DNA of 64,000 nucleotides from Xanthomonas melonis (GCF_020783655.1 NZ_JAJGQH010000010.1:124001-188000); one strand, 5' to 3'; positions 47,926-57,474 are shown, numbered from the stretch's first letter. Notes: generated by a model from the letters alone, not told the origin. Program-made: numbers and translations.

Positions 47926-49161
47926 ATGCAACAAACAACCTGGGGCATAGACCACAGTCCAAGCCCGTTTCGCAGCCACTTTGCACTGGATCCCGACGTG
48001 GCCTGTCTCAACCACGGCATGCTGGGTGCCTGTCCCGTCGTGGTCCTGCAACGGCAAGCCGAATTGCGCGAGCGCATGGAGCGCCAACCTGCGGCCTTTG
48101 TCCTGCGCGAACTGCCGGTGTTGCTGGACGCCGCTCGCCAGGCCTTGTGCGAGGTGATCGGAGCCGATGCCGCCGACCTGGTCCTCGTACCCAATGTCAC
48201 CACTGCGCTGAGTGCCGTGCTGCGCTCGCGTCGCTTCTTGCCGGGAGATGAAATCCTCACCACTGATCACGCCTACCTGTCCTGCGCCAATCTGCTGGAT
48301 TTCATCGCGCAGTCCACCGGGGCAGTGGTGGTGGTCGCCAGGGTCCAGCTGCCTGTCAGCCATCCCGATGGGATCATCGATGCGGTGCTAGATCGCGTGA
48401 CCGCGCGGACACGCTTGGCCGTGCTGGACCATGTCAGCAGCCCGACCGCCATCGTGTTCCCGATCGCAGCGCTGGTGCAGCGCCTGGACGCGATGGGGGT
48501 CGATACGCTGGTGGACGGTGCGCATGCGCCGGGCATGCTGGCGCTGGACCTGCATGCCATCGGGGCGGCGTACTACGCAGGGGATTGCCACAAGTGGCTG
48601 TGCAGTCCGCGCGGCGCCGGTTTCCTGCATGTGCGCGGCGACCGCCAGCAGGACCTGCATCCGGCGGTGATCAGTCGCGGCTATGGCGATACGGCGACGT
48701 GTAGGGCGCGGCTGCATCTCGAGTTCGACTGGCTGGGGACGGCGGATCAGACCGCGCTGCTCTGCATTCCCGCAGCGCTGCAGTTTCTGGCTGGGCTGCT
48801 GCCTGGTGGACTGGACGCGTTGTACGCACGCAACCACGCGTTGGCGACCCGCGCAGCTGCACACCTTGCACGGTCGTTGCCGCTGACGCGTGTGGCGCCG
48901 GATGCGATGGTGGGCAGCATGGTGGCATTGCTGATGGAACGCCATGCCCCGACGATCACCGCCGCCCGATTGCAGGATCGGCTGTACGACGCGCATGCGA
49001 TCGATGTCGCGGTTGCCGCCTGGGCAACACCTTCAGGGCAGTTGGTCCGGCTATCGGCGCAGGTCTACAACACGCTGGACGACTATGCCCGGCTGGGTGA
49101 GGCGTTGTCCCAATGCCTCGCGACACCAAGCGAGGCCGATACGCAAGGAATGCTGGCATGA
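47926..49161 (+). CDS. Class V PLP-dependent enzyme (kynureninase/epimerase-like fold)
   Basis: 411 residues from the ATG at 47926 with GGAG just ahead. Fold-type I class V aminotransferase family, as in isopenicillin-N epimerase, cysteine desulfurases and kynureninase. N-terminal CLNHGMLGACP, VPNVTTALSAVLR for phosphate contact, TLVDGAHAPGMLALDL with the PLP aspartate-like contact, and the Schiff-base lysine in YYAGDCHKWLCSPRGAGFL. The family cleaves or isomerises C-alpha/C-beta bonds of amino acids. Following a TDO homologue, a kynureninase-like side-chain cleavage is a natural guess, but sequence alone cannot separate it from epimerase or lyase reactions. It overlaps the SDR gene by ATGA. 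Confidence 0.88.
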   Translation: MQQTTWGIDHSPSPFRSHFALDPDVACLNHGMLGACPVVVLQRQAELRERMERQPAAFVLRELPVLLDAARQALCEVIGADAADLVLVPNVTTALSAVLRSRRFLPGDEILTTDHAYLSCANLLDFIAQSTGAVVVVARVQLPVSHPDGIIDAVLDRVTARTRLAVLDHVSSPTAIVFPIAALVQRLDAMGVDTLVDGAHAPGMLALDLHAIGAAYYAGDCHKWLCSPRGAGFLHVRGDRQQDLHPAVISRGYGDTATCRARLHLEFDWLGTADQTALLCIPAALQFLAGLLPGGLDALYARNHALATRAAAHLARSLPLTRVAPDAMVGSMVALLMERHAPTITAARLQDRLYDAHAIDVAVAAWATPSGQLVRLSAQVYNTLDDYARLGEALSQCLATPSEADTQGMLA

Positions 49162-49949
49162 GCGTTCCCGGCTTCGAGAACAAGCATGTGGTGATCACCG
49201 GTGGCGCAGGCGGGATTGGCATCGAGCTGATCAAGGTCTTTGCGCATGCCGGGTGCAAGGTGACCTTCACCTACCGGCCGGGCGAAGACAGTCGCTCGCG
49301 CGCATGCGCGCTGGTAGAGGCGATCGGTGCCGATCGGGTGGTTGCACGGGTTCTGGATGTTGGGGATCGCGACAGCCACGCCCATTTCATGCAGGCCCTG
49401 ACCGAGCCTGTCGACATCGTCATCCATAACGCAGGTGTCGGCACCAAGACAGTGGAGCGCGCAGCGTCAAGCCATAAGGAACAGGACGAGGCGTTCTTCC
49501 GCGTCAATACGATCGGGCCGTTGTGGTTGAGCGAAGATCTGATCCCTGGCATGCAGGCGCGCGGGCAGGGCAAGATCGTGTTCATGAGCTCGGTGGACGG
49601 CGGTATCACGCATTTCCCACGCTTCCGTGCCGCCGACGGCATGAGCAAGGCGGCGGTGGCGTTCCTGGGCCGTCAACTGGCTGCCACGTACGCGTGTACC
49701 GGCATCGATGTCTTCACCATCTGTCCGGGCGCGACCGATACGCCGATGTTCCAGGCCAGTACCTTGAACACGCTGTCGTCCGAGCAGAGGCAGGCGCTCG
49801 AAGCCTCGCTGCCGGGGGGGCGGTTGATCCATCCACGCGAGATCGCCGACCTCTGCTTCTACCTCTGTCGCGACGAGGCGCGCATCCTGCGCGGCGCCGT
49901 CATCGATGCATCGCTGGGCCTGGGCGTCGCCCCGGCCGTCATGGGATAA
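49158..49949 (+). CDS. Short-chain dehydrogenase/reductase with Asp for catalytic Tyr
   Basis: 263 residues from the ATG at 49158. Rossmann NAD(P) motif VVITGGAGGIGIEL (TGxxxGIG), NAG (IHNAGVGT), N117 in RVNTIG and the Ser in FMSSVDGGI are those of classical SDRs. The YxxxK motif reads DGMSK: D160 (codon GAC) in place of Tyr, K164 kept. Tyr is the acid/base in the family, so loss by a single-base TAC-to-GAC change would normally abolish normal reductase activity. The enzyme may have taken another mechanism or a binding role. ATGA coupling to the PLP gene and 11 bases to the aminotransferase confirm operon membership. Confidence 0.9.
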   Translation: MSVPGFENKHVVITGGAGGIGIELIKVFAHAGCKVTFTYRPGEDSRSRACALVEAIGADRVVARVLDVGDRDSHAHFMQALTEPVDIVIHNAGVGTKTVERAASSHKEQDEAFFRVNTIGPLWLSEDLIPGMQARGQGKIVFMSSVDGGITHFPRFRAADGMSKAAVAFLGRQLAATYACTGIDVFTICPGATDTPMFQASTLNTLSSEQRQALEASLPGGRLIHPREIADLCFYLCRDEARILRGAVIDASLGLGVAPAVMG

Positions 49950-49960
49950 GGGTCGCACGC

Positions 49961-51085
49961 ATGCCTGTACCGTCGAACAGTTTCTGGGAGCAGTGGCTCA
50001 TCGCGCATCGGGCAAAGCCCGACGCATGTGTGACCTACTCGTTGTCGCCCTCTCCGCCGTTGCAGCAGTTCCTGTCGCAACTGGATCCTGCGTCGTCGCT
50101 GGACTGGACCGGCGAGGACTACCAGGGCTTGCCCAGCTTGCGCGAGCGGGTGCTTGAGCAGTACGGCTATCGCCCGAGTTGCGGTGTGGACGATGTGCTG
50201 ATCACCGCCGGAGCACAGGAGGCCAATTACCTGGTGCTGACGCAGCTGTTGAGCGCGGGTGATGAATTCGTCATCGATGCACCGGGCTGGCAGCAGCCAC
50301 TCGTCCTTGCCGAGCAGATCGGCGCGATTGCCAAGCGGGTGCAGCGGACGGAAGCATCTGGATGGGCGCTGGACATCGCCCAGCTCGAATCGCTGGTGAC
50401 CCCGAAGACCAAACTCATCTTCCTGTGCAATCCGAACAATCCCACTGGGCGGGTGGAGAATCTGGCCACGCTGCAGCGCATTGTGGCGGCGGCAGAGCGC
50501 GTGGGGGCCTACATCCTTTCTGACGAGGTGTATCGCGGCCTGGAGTGGGACGGGCAGGAAGCGCCGCGCATCGCGACTCTTTACGACCGCGGAGTGAGCA
50601 CCGGCAGCGTATCAAAGCTGCTCGGTCTGCAGGGGCTGCGTACCGGCTGGATGGTGACGCGCGATCAGGCCCTGCTCAATGCCGCAATGGTGCTGCGCGA
50701 GAACACCAGCGAAATCATGAACGTGCTGGGGGAGCGCATCGCCGAGGTCGCGCTGCGGCCGGAGCATTTCGATGCTGCGGTCGCGCACTCGCGGGCGATG
50801 GGGCATGCGCGGATCGAGCTGCTGGATCGCTTCGTGGCCGAGCAGCCGGCACTGACATGGCGGCGGCCGCAGGCAGGTCTGCTCGGTCTGGCGAATCTGA
50901 ACCTGCCGATCGATGCCGATGCCTTCAGCAGCCGGCTGCTGGCGCCGCCTTACAAGACGTTCGTGATGTCCGGTGGTGCGTATGCATGCCCGCAGCACCT
51001 GCGCCTTGGGGCGGGTGGGGTATCGCATGAGGAGCTTGAGCTGGGTCTTGCGCGGATGGCGCAATTGCTGGCCAAGTGGGGCTGA
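49961..51085 (+). CDS. Class I/II PLP-dependent aminotransferase
   Basis: 374 residues from the ATG at 49961. Fold-type I: YQGLPSLRERVLEQYGYRP, ITAGAQEANYLVLTQLL, the substrate/PLP region FLCNPNNPTGR, SDEVYRGLEWD (PLP Asp and Tyr) and the lysine in TGSVSKLLGLQGLRTGWM. The C-terminal Arg region QHLRLGAGG should bind the carboxylate. Relatives convert alpha-amino to alpha-keto acids, including kynurenine aminotransferase; others are capreomycidine-type cyclases. It closes the operon, and the predicted role is transamination of an amino-acid intermediate made upstream. Confidence 0.9.
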   Translation: MPVPSNSFWEQWLIAHRAKPDACVTYSLSPSPPLQQFLSQLDPASSLDWTGEDYQGLPSLRERVLEQYGYRPSCGVDDVLITAGAQEANYLVLTQLLSAGDEFVIDAPGWQQPLVLAEQIGAIAKRVQRTEASGWALDIAQLESLVTPKTKLIFLCNPNNPTGRVENLATLQRIVAAAERVGAYILSDEVYRGLEWDGQEAPRIATLYDRGVSTGSVSKLLGLQGLRTGWMVTRDQALLNAAMVLRENTSEIMNVLGERIAEVALRPEHFDAAVAHSRAMGHARIELLDRFVAEQPALTWRRPQAGLLGLANLNLPIDADAFSSRLLAPPYKTFVMSGGAYACPQHLRLGAGGVSHEELELGLARMAQLLAKWG

Positions 51086-51131
51086 TCGCTGTTTGGGCGT
51101 CATCGATTGAGACGTGATCGGGCACAATGCA

Positions 51132-51161
51132 GAAGGCCGGCTGCTCACGCAGCAGGCCTTC
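51132..51161. terminator. Hairpin between the aminotransferase and chemoreceptor genes
   Basis: GAAGGCC (51132-51138) pairs with GGCCTTC (51155-51161) and GCTGC (51140-51144) with GCAGC (51149-51153) around a TCAC loop, with one G-A mismatch between the stems. It lies in the gap between the two convergent genes and fits a bidirectional terminator. Confidence 0.55.
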
Positions 51162-51193
51162 GTAGTGCGCCATCCGTTGCTGGCAACGACTGC

Positions 51194-53458
51194 TTAGAAC
51201 TCTTGCCAATCTGCGCCCGCGCTCGACGCGCTGGCGACAACGGCCTGACTGACCGGGCGCTTGACCGGTGTCGCGGCAACCTGTGTCTTCCGTGCGGCAA
51301 CGCCGGCCGGCTTCTTGGCATGCAGTGCGGTCGATGCGGCGGAGCGCGCAATCGACGGGCGTTCGGCATCGATCTTGAACACCGCCACCGCCTCCCTGAG
51401 TTGCACGGCCTGTTCTTCCATCGAACGGGCCGCGGCCGTGGCTTCTTCCACCAGCGCGGCGTTCTGCTGGGTGGTTTCGTCCATCTGGGTGACGGTCTGA
51501 TTGACCTGCTCGATGCCGGTGGACTGCTCCTGCGAGGCGGCGGAGATTTCGCCCATGATGTCGGTCACGCGCTGCACGCTGGCGACGATCTCGGCCATGG
51601 TGGTGCCGGCGGTATGCACCAGGGTGGAGCCTTCGGCCACGCGTTGCACCGAGTCGTCGATCAGGCCCTTGATCTCTTTGGCCGCTGCGGTAGAGCGCTG
51701 GGCCAAGGTGCGCACTTCGCTGGCCACCACCGCAAACCCGCGGCCCTGCTCGCCGGCGCGTGCGGCTTCCACTGCCGCATTGAGCGCAAGGATATTGGTC
51801 TGGAACGAGATGCCGTCGATGACGCTGATGATGTCGGCGATCTTGCGCGAAGAGGTCTCGATGCCGGCCATGGTGCCCACCACCTTGCCGACGATATCGC
51901 CGCCCTGCGAAGCGACGCTGGCCGCACCGATCGCCAACTGGTTGGCCTGACGCGCGTGTTCGGCATTCTGACGCACGGTGGAAGTGAGTTCCTCCATCGA
52001 GGCAGCGGTTTCCTCCAGGTTGGCGGCCTGCTGTTCGGTGCGCTGCGACAGATCCTGGTTGCCGGCGGCGATCTCGCTGGCGGCCGAATTGATCGACACC
52101 GCCGAGTGCTGGATGCGCCCGACGATCTCGGCCAGCTGCGTGGCAGTGGCATTGGCGTCGTCGCGCATCTGCGCGAATACGCCACTGAAGTCGCCGGTCA
52201 TGCGTGCGGTCAGGTCGCCGGCGGCGATGGATTGCAACAGCGCCGACAGCGATTGCAGGTTGCCGTCGGCGGTGGCCATCAACTGATTGAGGCTGTCGAC
52301 CATGACGCGGAAATCGTACTGGAAGCGTTCGGCATCGCCGCGCGCGCTGAAGTCGCCATTTGCGGCTGCCTGCGCCAGTTGCTTGATCTCGGCATTCATC
52401 GCCGACAGGTTGGCCTTGACCTCGTCCATGGTCTGCGTGAGAACGGCCTTCTCGCCCGGTAGGCGTTCCATGGTTTCGCTGAGATCGCCCACGGCATAAC
52501 GGCCCATGATGCGCGCGAGATTGGTCTGCACCGCCAGATGCGAGGCGACCAGTGCGTTGGTGTCCTGCGCCATCCTGCCGTAGTCGCCGGGAAAGGCGGC
52601 GGCGTCGATACGGAAACTGGTCTGGCCTTGGTCGTGCTGCCTGGCCATGTCGGTCTGTGCGCGCAGCAACGATTGCAGCTGCGTTTGCATGCCGCTCATC
52701 GCGCGCAGCAGGCGCCCGGTTTCGTCCTGGGCCTGGCTTTGCACGTCGTTATCCAGCTTCCCGTTGGCGATCGCCTCGGCGGCCTTGGTGGCGCGCCCCA
52801 GCGGGTGGGTCAGGCTGCGGGTGATGAGCCAGGCGAGCAGGGCGCTGATCGTCACCACGGCAGCGCCGCCGATCAACAGCAACACTTTGGCGCGATGCAT
52901 CGAGGTCAGCGTTTCGGCGTAGGCCTGCTGGCTCTGCGTCTCCTGGCGGGTCACCAGCTGGCGGATCAGGTCCTGCCAGGCGATCAGGGCCGGGCGCGCC
53001 TTTTCGCTGAGCAGTGCTTGTGCAGGCGTGTTGTCTTCGGCGGCAGCGAGCGCGATGACCTGGTCGTTGATCTTGCCGGAGACGGTGCGCTGCGCGTCCA
53101 TCGCAGCACGGATTTTCCGGCCCTCTTCGGAGCTGGACAGCGTGTCGAGTTTGGCGCGCAGCTCCTTGTAGCGTGCGCGCTGTTGCGTGATCGCGGCCAG
53201 TGCCTCCTGGTCGAGTTCGGCGTTGGTGGACATCGCGTACGTGCCCAGCGCGATCATGATCGACGAGTTGGCGTCCAGCATGCCGTTGCCGATCTGGATC
53301 TTGGCCATGCGGTCGAGCACGATGAAGTCCAGCTGTCGCTTGGCGGTGGCCATCGAGTTCAAGCCGATCGCGACCAGCAGGCCCGACAGCAGGATCAGCA
53401 GGGCGAATGCGGCGCCGAGACGGCGGCCGACGGAATAACGTTGCAGTAAGGCAGTCAT
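51194..53458 (-). CDS. Methyl-accepting chemotaxis protein with CheR-binding tail
   Basis: 754 residues. TM helix near 15-35, a periplasmic four-helix sensor (~37-185), a second TM (~190-212), a HAMP and at least two more HAMP-like segments ([31 protein letters not shown]) giving a poly-HAMP stalk. The signalling hairpin is normal ([33 protein letters not shown]). Methylation-type helices ([37 protein letters not shown]) are present. The extreme C-terminus GADWQEF matches the xWxxF tether that docks CheR and CheB in other bacteria, joined by a flexible Ala/Lys/Pro-rich linker. The ligand is unknown. Confidence 0.95.
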   Translation of the reverse strand: MTALLQRYSVGRRLGAAFALLILLSGLLVAIGLNSMATAKRQLDFIVLDRMAKIQIGNGMLDANSSIMIALGTYAMSTNAELDQEALAAITQQRARYKELRAKLDTLSSSEEGRKIRAAMDAQRTVSGKINDQVIALAAAEDNTPAQALLSEKARPALIAWQDLIRQLVTRQETQSQQAYAETLTSMHRAKVLLLIGGAAVVTISALLAWLITRSLTHPLGRATKAAEAIANGKLDNDVQSQAQDETGRLLRAMSGMQTQLQSLLRAQTDMARQHDQGQTSFRIDAAAFPGDYGRMAQDTNALVASHLAVQTNLARIMGRYAVGDLSETMERLPGEKAVLTQTMDEVKANLSAMNAEIKQLAQAAANGDFSARGDAERFQYDFRVMVDSLNQLMATADGNLQSLSALLQSIAAGDLTARMTGDFSGVFAQMRDDANATATQLAEIVGRIQHSAVSINSAASEIAAGNQDLSQRTEQQAANLEETAASMEELTSTVRQNAEHARQANQLAIGAASVASQGGDIVGKVVGTMAGIETSSRKIADIISVIDGISFQTNILALNAAVEAARAGEQGRGFAVVASEVRTLAQRSTAAAKEIKGLIDDSVQRVAEGSTLVHTAGTTMAEIVASVQRVTDIMGEISAASQEQSTGIEQVNQTVTQMDETTQQNAALVEEATAAARSMEEQAVQLREAVAVFKIDAERPSIARSAASTALHAKKPAGVAARKTQVAATPVKRPVSQAVVASASSAGADWQEF

Positions 53459-53757
53459 GCGGCAGTCTCAGGTCCGAGGTTGGAAGGCGCCGGTCAGACC
53501 AGTCGTGTGAAGAACGCATGAGGATCGGGTCGGCACCGTGGATAGCGACGCGCCGATTGAAAACTTGATCGGCCGAACTCCAACGGATTTAGCAGCGCAG
53601 CTATCGTTGTCGAAAGGTCGGGAAATACCCGACGGGCAGGCGGAGACGCAGGCGATTGAGGTGAAGACTGATGGCGCGGCGAGCTCAGCTGTACTGCACG
53701 CGCTCGTGCCGGCGATGGCGCTAGAGTCCTGGCTTCTCCAAAGCCCGAAACGCGCGC

Positions 53758-54051
53758 ATGGATCAACAGCACCACGACTGGATGCAGGCCGTCACCGATG
53801 CCCTCAGCGATCTATTGGCCGCGCGCGTCGCGCAGGCCACCTTGCTGGAAGCCATGCTGGTCTCGCACCCGGATCCTGTTGCGCTCCGAAAGGCCTGGGA
53901 CGAACTGTCGTCCCAACGGATTGCCTACGTGGCGCAGAACAAGGCGGCGACGCAATCGGAGCGGCCAATGGATGGCTACACACTGGAGCAATTTCAGGCC
54001 TGGGAAGAAAAGTTCCGCCGGTATTTTCCGCGCGATGTGGGTCCGCGGTAA
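53758..54051 (+). CDS. Small acidic/helical protein of unknown function
   Basis: 97 residues (MDQQHHDWMQAVTDALSDLL and onwards). Predicted helical, with an aromatic-acidic end (EQFQAWEEKFRRYFPRDVG). No signal peptide or membrane helix. I do not recognise the family. Evidence that it is a real gene is a decayed relative at about 60104-60345 with the same start block (DWMQ) and the same QAWKEKF-like end, so this copy has been conserved while the other decays. An inverted repeat (54094-54128) follows. It is isolated between the chemoreceptor and the fucosidase. Confidence 0.6.
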   Translation: MDQQHHDWMQAVTDALSDLLAARVAQATLLEAMLVSHPDPVALRKAWDELSSQRIAYVAQNKAATQSERPMDGYTLEQFQAWEEKFRRYFPRDVGPR

Positions 54052-54093
54052 GCGCGCGATCATGCCTTGCTGCCGTTGCGGAACCTGGAGCAA

Positions 54094-54128
54094 CAGGCAG
54101 GCCGGGGTGCTTCTTTAAGGCCTGCCTG
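54094..54128. terminator. Inverted repeat after the small hypothetical gene
   Basis: CAGGCAGGCC (54094-54103) and GGCCTGCCTG (54119-54128) are 10-base perfect arms with a 15-base loop (GGGGTGCTTCTTTAA). They lie between the small gene and the fucosidase gene, consistent with a terminator without a T-run, or a binding palindrome. Confidence 0.5.
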
Positions 54129-54263
54129 CATGCCGCCACGATGCAGGCGCTGCACCAGCGGCCAGATCCTGGATGTTCGTTGGCGCCGTTGTTGCTCGGG
54201 GATTAGGACTCTTTGGCCTTTGGAGAAGCTAAGATCGAACGTCGTGCACAGTCGGAGGCGCCA

Positions 54264-56192
54264 ATGATCGATCGTCGTACCTTTCTTGCCACGGGTGTGG
54301 CGGCTGCTGCCGCCAGCGTTGGGGCATCGGCTGCCGGGATCGTGCCGGGTCCCCGCGCCAACGGACCGGCACCATGGGGTGCGGTGCCCAGCAAGCGCCA
54401 GCTGCGGTGGCATCGGTGGGAGCAATACGCCTTCGTGCATTTTGCGATGAACACCTTCACCGACAAGGAATGGGGCTACGGCGACGAGGATCCGCGCAAG
54501 TTCGATCCCAGCGATTTCTCACCCGACCAGATCGTCGCCGCTGCCAAGGCCGGCAATCTGAAAGGGCTCATTTTCACGGCCAAGCATCACGATGGCTTCT
54601 GCCTGTGGCCGACGCGCCTGACCGAGCATTGCATCCGGAATTCGCCATACAAGAACGGCAAAGGCGACATCGTCGGTGAGATGGCCGCAGCGTGTCGACG
54701 CGCCGGCCTGGCGTTCGGCATTTATCTCTCTCCCTGGGATCGCAACCACGCCGAGTATGGGCGCCCTGGCTATCTCGACTATTTCCGCAAGCAGATCGTC
54801 GAGCTCTGCACGGGCTATGGCGAGCTGTTCGAGTTCTGGTTCGATGGCGCCAATGGGGGCGACGGCTATTACGGTGGAGCGCGCGAAGCGCGCAAGATCG
54901 ATGCGCCCGCGTACTACAACTGGCCACGGATGATCGAGCTGGTGCATCGGCACCAGCCGATGGCCTGCACCTTCGATCCGCTGGGCGCCGATATCCGATG
55001 GGGCGGCAACGAGGACGGTATCGCCGGCGATCCATCCTGGCCGACCATGCCCAACGCCCCTTACACGCAGGAAAACGGCAATTCGGGCGTGCGCGGTGGG
55101 GCGCTGTGGTGGCCGGCCGAAACCAATACCTCGATCCGCCCGGGCTGGTTCTACCACGCCGATGAAGACGGCAAGGTACGCAGCCCGGAGAACCTGGTGC
55201 GCTATTTCGACACCTCCGTCGCGCGCGGCACCAATATGAACCTCAATCTTCCACCCGACCGACGCGGCCGCATCGCCGACCACGATGTGGCAGTGCTGCA
55301 GAGTTTCGGCGACGCGATCCGCGCCAGCTTCGCCATCGATCTGGCCAAGGGCGCCAAGGCCAGCGCCAGCGCATCGCGCGGACCAGGGTTCGAGCCGTCG
55401 CGCGTGCTCGATCGGCAGCCGGACAGCTACTGGTCCACGCCGGACGGCGACACCACGCCGACGCTGACGCTGGAGCTGTCGGCGGTGCACAGCTTCGATC
55501 TGATCCGGCTGCGCGAATACCTGCCGCTGGGCGTGCGCGTGACCCGCTTTGCGGTCGAGGCCGAGGTCGATGGGCAATGGCGGCGATTGGCCGAAGCGCA
55601 ATGCATCGGTGCGCAGCGGATCCTGCGTCTGGAGCGCCCGATCGCCGCGCGCCGGGTGCGCCTGGTCGTGCTGGAGGCGCCGGTGTGCCCGGCGATCAGC
55701 GAATTCGCGTTGTTCCGTGCCGTTGCGCCAGTGCCGGTCGCGCGGCCGACCGCGAATGCGCCGGATGTGCTGTCCAGCGCTGGCTGGCGCATCGTCGAGG
55801 CGAGCGCGCCAGGGGCGGAAAAGTTGCTCGACGACGATGCCAGCACGATCTGGATCATGCCCGCTCCCACGCCGGGCCATCCCGCGCAGGCGACCATCGA
55901 CCTGGGCGCGCTGCGTCAGGTGGCCGGTTTCAGCCTCACGCCCTCGCGCACGGTGATGAACGGCGCGGCGCCGCCGAAGGGCTATCGCGCCGAAACCAGC
56001 GAAGATGGCCAGCAGTGGCAGCCGGCCGGCGCCGGCGAGCTGTCCAATATCGCCTACGCGCTCTCGACCCAACGCCTGAATTTCCCTGAGGTCCGTCAGA
56101 TCCGCTATCTGCGGCTATCGTTCGCCGAAACGGCAGTACCTGCCGAGCGGCTGGCGATCGCGGGTATCGGTGCGTTTTCGCGCTTGCGATAA
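54264..56192 (+). CDS. Tat-exported GH29 alpha-L-fucosidase
   Basis: 642 residues from the ATG at 54264, with GGAGG eight bases upstream. The N-terminus IDRRTFLATGVAAAAASVG is a twin-arginine signal. The GH29 barrel (about 45-370) has FVHFAMNTFTDKEWGYG, AKHHDGFCLWPT and the nucleophile Asp in LFEFWFDGANGG. Two C-terminal beta-sandwich domains follow (about 375-510 and 515-640; RVLDRQPDSYWST, KLLDDDASTIW), like F5/8 type C / CBM32 modules. It removes terminal fucose from plant xyloglucan or glycoproteins, likely in the periplasm. It is the left part of a sugar-degrading region with GH2 and GH53 enzymes. Confidence 0.94.
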   Translation: MIDRRTFLATGVAAAAASVGASAAGIVPGPRANGPAPWGAVPSKRQLRWHRWEQYAFVHFAMNTFTDKEWGYGDEDPRKFDPSDFSPDQIVAAAKAGNLKGLIFTAKHHDGFCLWPTRLTEHCIRNSPYKNGKGDIVGEMAAACRRAGLAFGIYLSPWDRNHAEYGRPGYLDYFRKQIVELCTGYGELFEFWFDGANGGDGYYGGAREARKIDAPAYYNWPRMIELVHRHQPMACTFDPLGADIRWGGNEDGIAGDPSWPTMPNAPYTQENGNSGVRGGALWWPAETNTSIRPGWFYHADEDGKVRSPENLVRYFDTSVARGTNMNLNLPPDRRGRIADHDVAVLQSFGDAIRASFAIDLAKGAKASASASRGPGFEPSRVLDRQPDSYWSTPDGDTTPTLTLELSAVHSFDLIRLREYLPLGVRVTRFAVEAEVDGQWRRLAEAQCIGAQRILRLERPIAARRVRLVVLEAPVCPAISEFALFRAVAPVPVARPTANAPDVLSSAGWRIVEASAPGAEKLLDDDASTIWIMPAPTPGHPAQATIDLGALRQVAGFSLTPSRTVMNGAAPPKGYRAETSEDGQQWQPAGAGELSNIAYALSTQRLNFPEVRQIRYLRLSFAETAVPAERLAIAGIGAFSRLR

Positions 56193-56313
56193 GCGCTTGC
56201 GTTTCCGCGCAGCCCTGTGCCGCGCGGGAGTGTTATCGTTGAAGACGACGTAGTTTCACCAGCGTGAAATGAGCGAAAGCGGTGAAGAAGGTGTTGGACC
56301 AGTGGCCCTTCCA

Positions 56314-57386
56314 TCCAGACTCCTGATTAGCCCTGTCTCTCAGCCATGAAAATTGCTCGGCATGCGAGAGAAGGCTCCGGACAGGGCTTGCAACGCATCA
56401 TCGCCGTGGCGAGCCGTGGCAGCATTTCGGGCAGGCGGAATCTGCGATTGAAGCGATAGGCGGCTTCGGCCAGATAGCGTCTTGCGTATTGCCTTGCGCG
56501 ATTGCGTGATAGACGCCGCTGATGGCGCGTTTGAGATTGCCAAGCACTACATTGACCCAGCGCGCACCCGCGGCCTCTGTGGCTGCGCGTCCGCCGCCGG
56601 TGTCCAACGTGGTGTGCGCGTGGCCGGCGTCTTCCAGGCGGCGGAAGCAGGCCAGCCCATCGATATAGACCTCGCATTCGGGCGCCAGGCGACGCGCAGT
56701 CCAGTCCGTGAGCGAGGCATTGTCGAAGCTGCGCACCGGCTCGATCACCACAAAGCTCGGCGCGGTGAAAGTGGCATCGGTCTGCACTGCAATCAGGAAC
56801 GGCTGCTTGTTCTCCGATCCGCGCCCAGCCTTGCCACCATTGCGCTCACCGCCGAGGTCTGTACGAACCCGGACAGTCGACGCGTGGCTTCTCGCTCGGC
56901 CATGACCTGCATGATCTTTTGCTTCATCCGCCAAGCACTCTTGTAGTTGATGCCCAGATGACGCGTCAGCTCCAGCGCGGCCATGTTGGTCTTGGTCGAG
57001 GTCAACAGGTGCAAGGCCAGCATCCAGGTGCGCAGTGGCAGCTTGGTGCCCTGGAACATCGTGCCTGCGATCAGGCTGGTCTGATGCCGGCACGCGCTGC
57101 ATTGATAGTAGATGGCGCCACCACGCTTGAAGCGCGAGCGTGCCCGTCCAGCGCAGGAAGGGCAGCGAAATCCCTGCGGCCACCGCCATCTATACAAAGT
57201 GCGGTAGCACTTGGCCTCGGTACCGTAGGCAGCGAAGAACTCCGGCATCGACAATCCAGCCTGGAACTGCACGGCATTGATGCTCATCGCGTCACTTCGT
57301 TAGCTTCAGCTGGCAATAGCATCACCCCGGGCTGGCGCAGATCCTGCGACTACTGGCTGAGAGTCGGGGCTAATCAGGTCCAGACT
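56314..57386. mobile_element. IS1595-family insertion with 8-bp target duplications
   Basis: The element proper is 56322-57378 (1057 bp). Its ends are perfect 12-base inverted repeats (CCTGATTAGCCC at 56322-56333, GGGCTAATCAGG at 57367-57378). The 8 bases flanking each side are identical, TCCAGACT at 56314-56321 and 57379-57386, so they mark the target duplication left by insertion. Size, 8-bp duplication and the Zn-ribbon/DDE transposase all fit the IS1595 family. The transposase is broken (separate entry), so the copy is immobile by itself. It sits 129 bases after the fucosidase stop. Confidence 0.92.
56327..57287 (-). pseudogene. IS1595-family transposase, broken by two frameshifts
   Basis: It reads in three frames. 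Frame one (57287 to ~56860) encodes the zinc-ribbon (CPSCAGRARSRFKRGGAIYYQCSAC) and the helical part (LTRHLGINYKSAWRMKQKIMQ). The second frame (to ~56500) continues GGERNGGKAGRGSENKQPF, the FDNASLTDWTARR region and VNVVLGNLKRAISGVYHAIA. The third ends with ARRYLAEAAYRFNRRFRL. At the first break the stretch that should contain the first catalytic Asp (IDDAYLGG-like) is missing, suggesting a deletion of about 13 bases; at the second a single base appears to have been lost. Both gaps are deduced from family pattern. Confidence 0.88.
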
Positions 57387-57442
57387 TGTATCGCCGGCAG
57401 ACTCAACCTTCAAATGCAACGTTTCTGATCTTGAATGCCAAG

Positions 57443-57474
57443 TCCCGGGCCCACGGAATGCCGCGAGCCCGGGA
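57443..57474. terminator. Hairpin near the end of the orphan exported protein gene
   Basis: TCCCGGGC (57443-57450) and GCCCGGGA (57467-57474) form a perfect 8-base stem extended by CGG/CCG in the loop. It lies about 65 bases past the stop of the minus-strand gene ending at 57540, so it could terminate that transcript. Confidence 0.4.
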
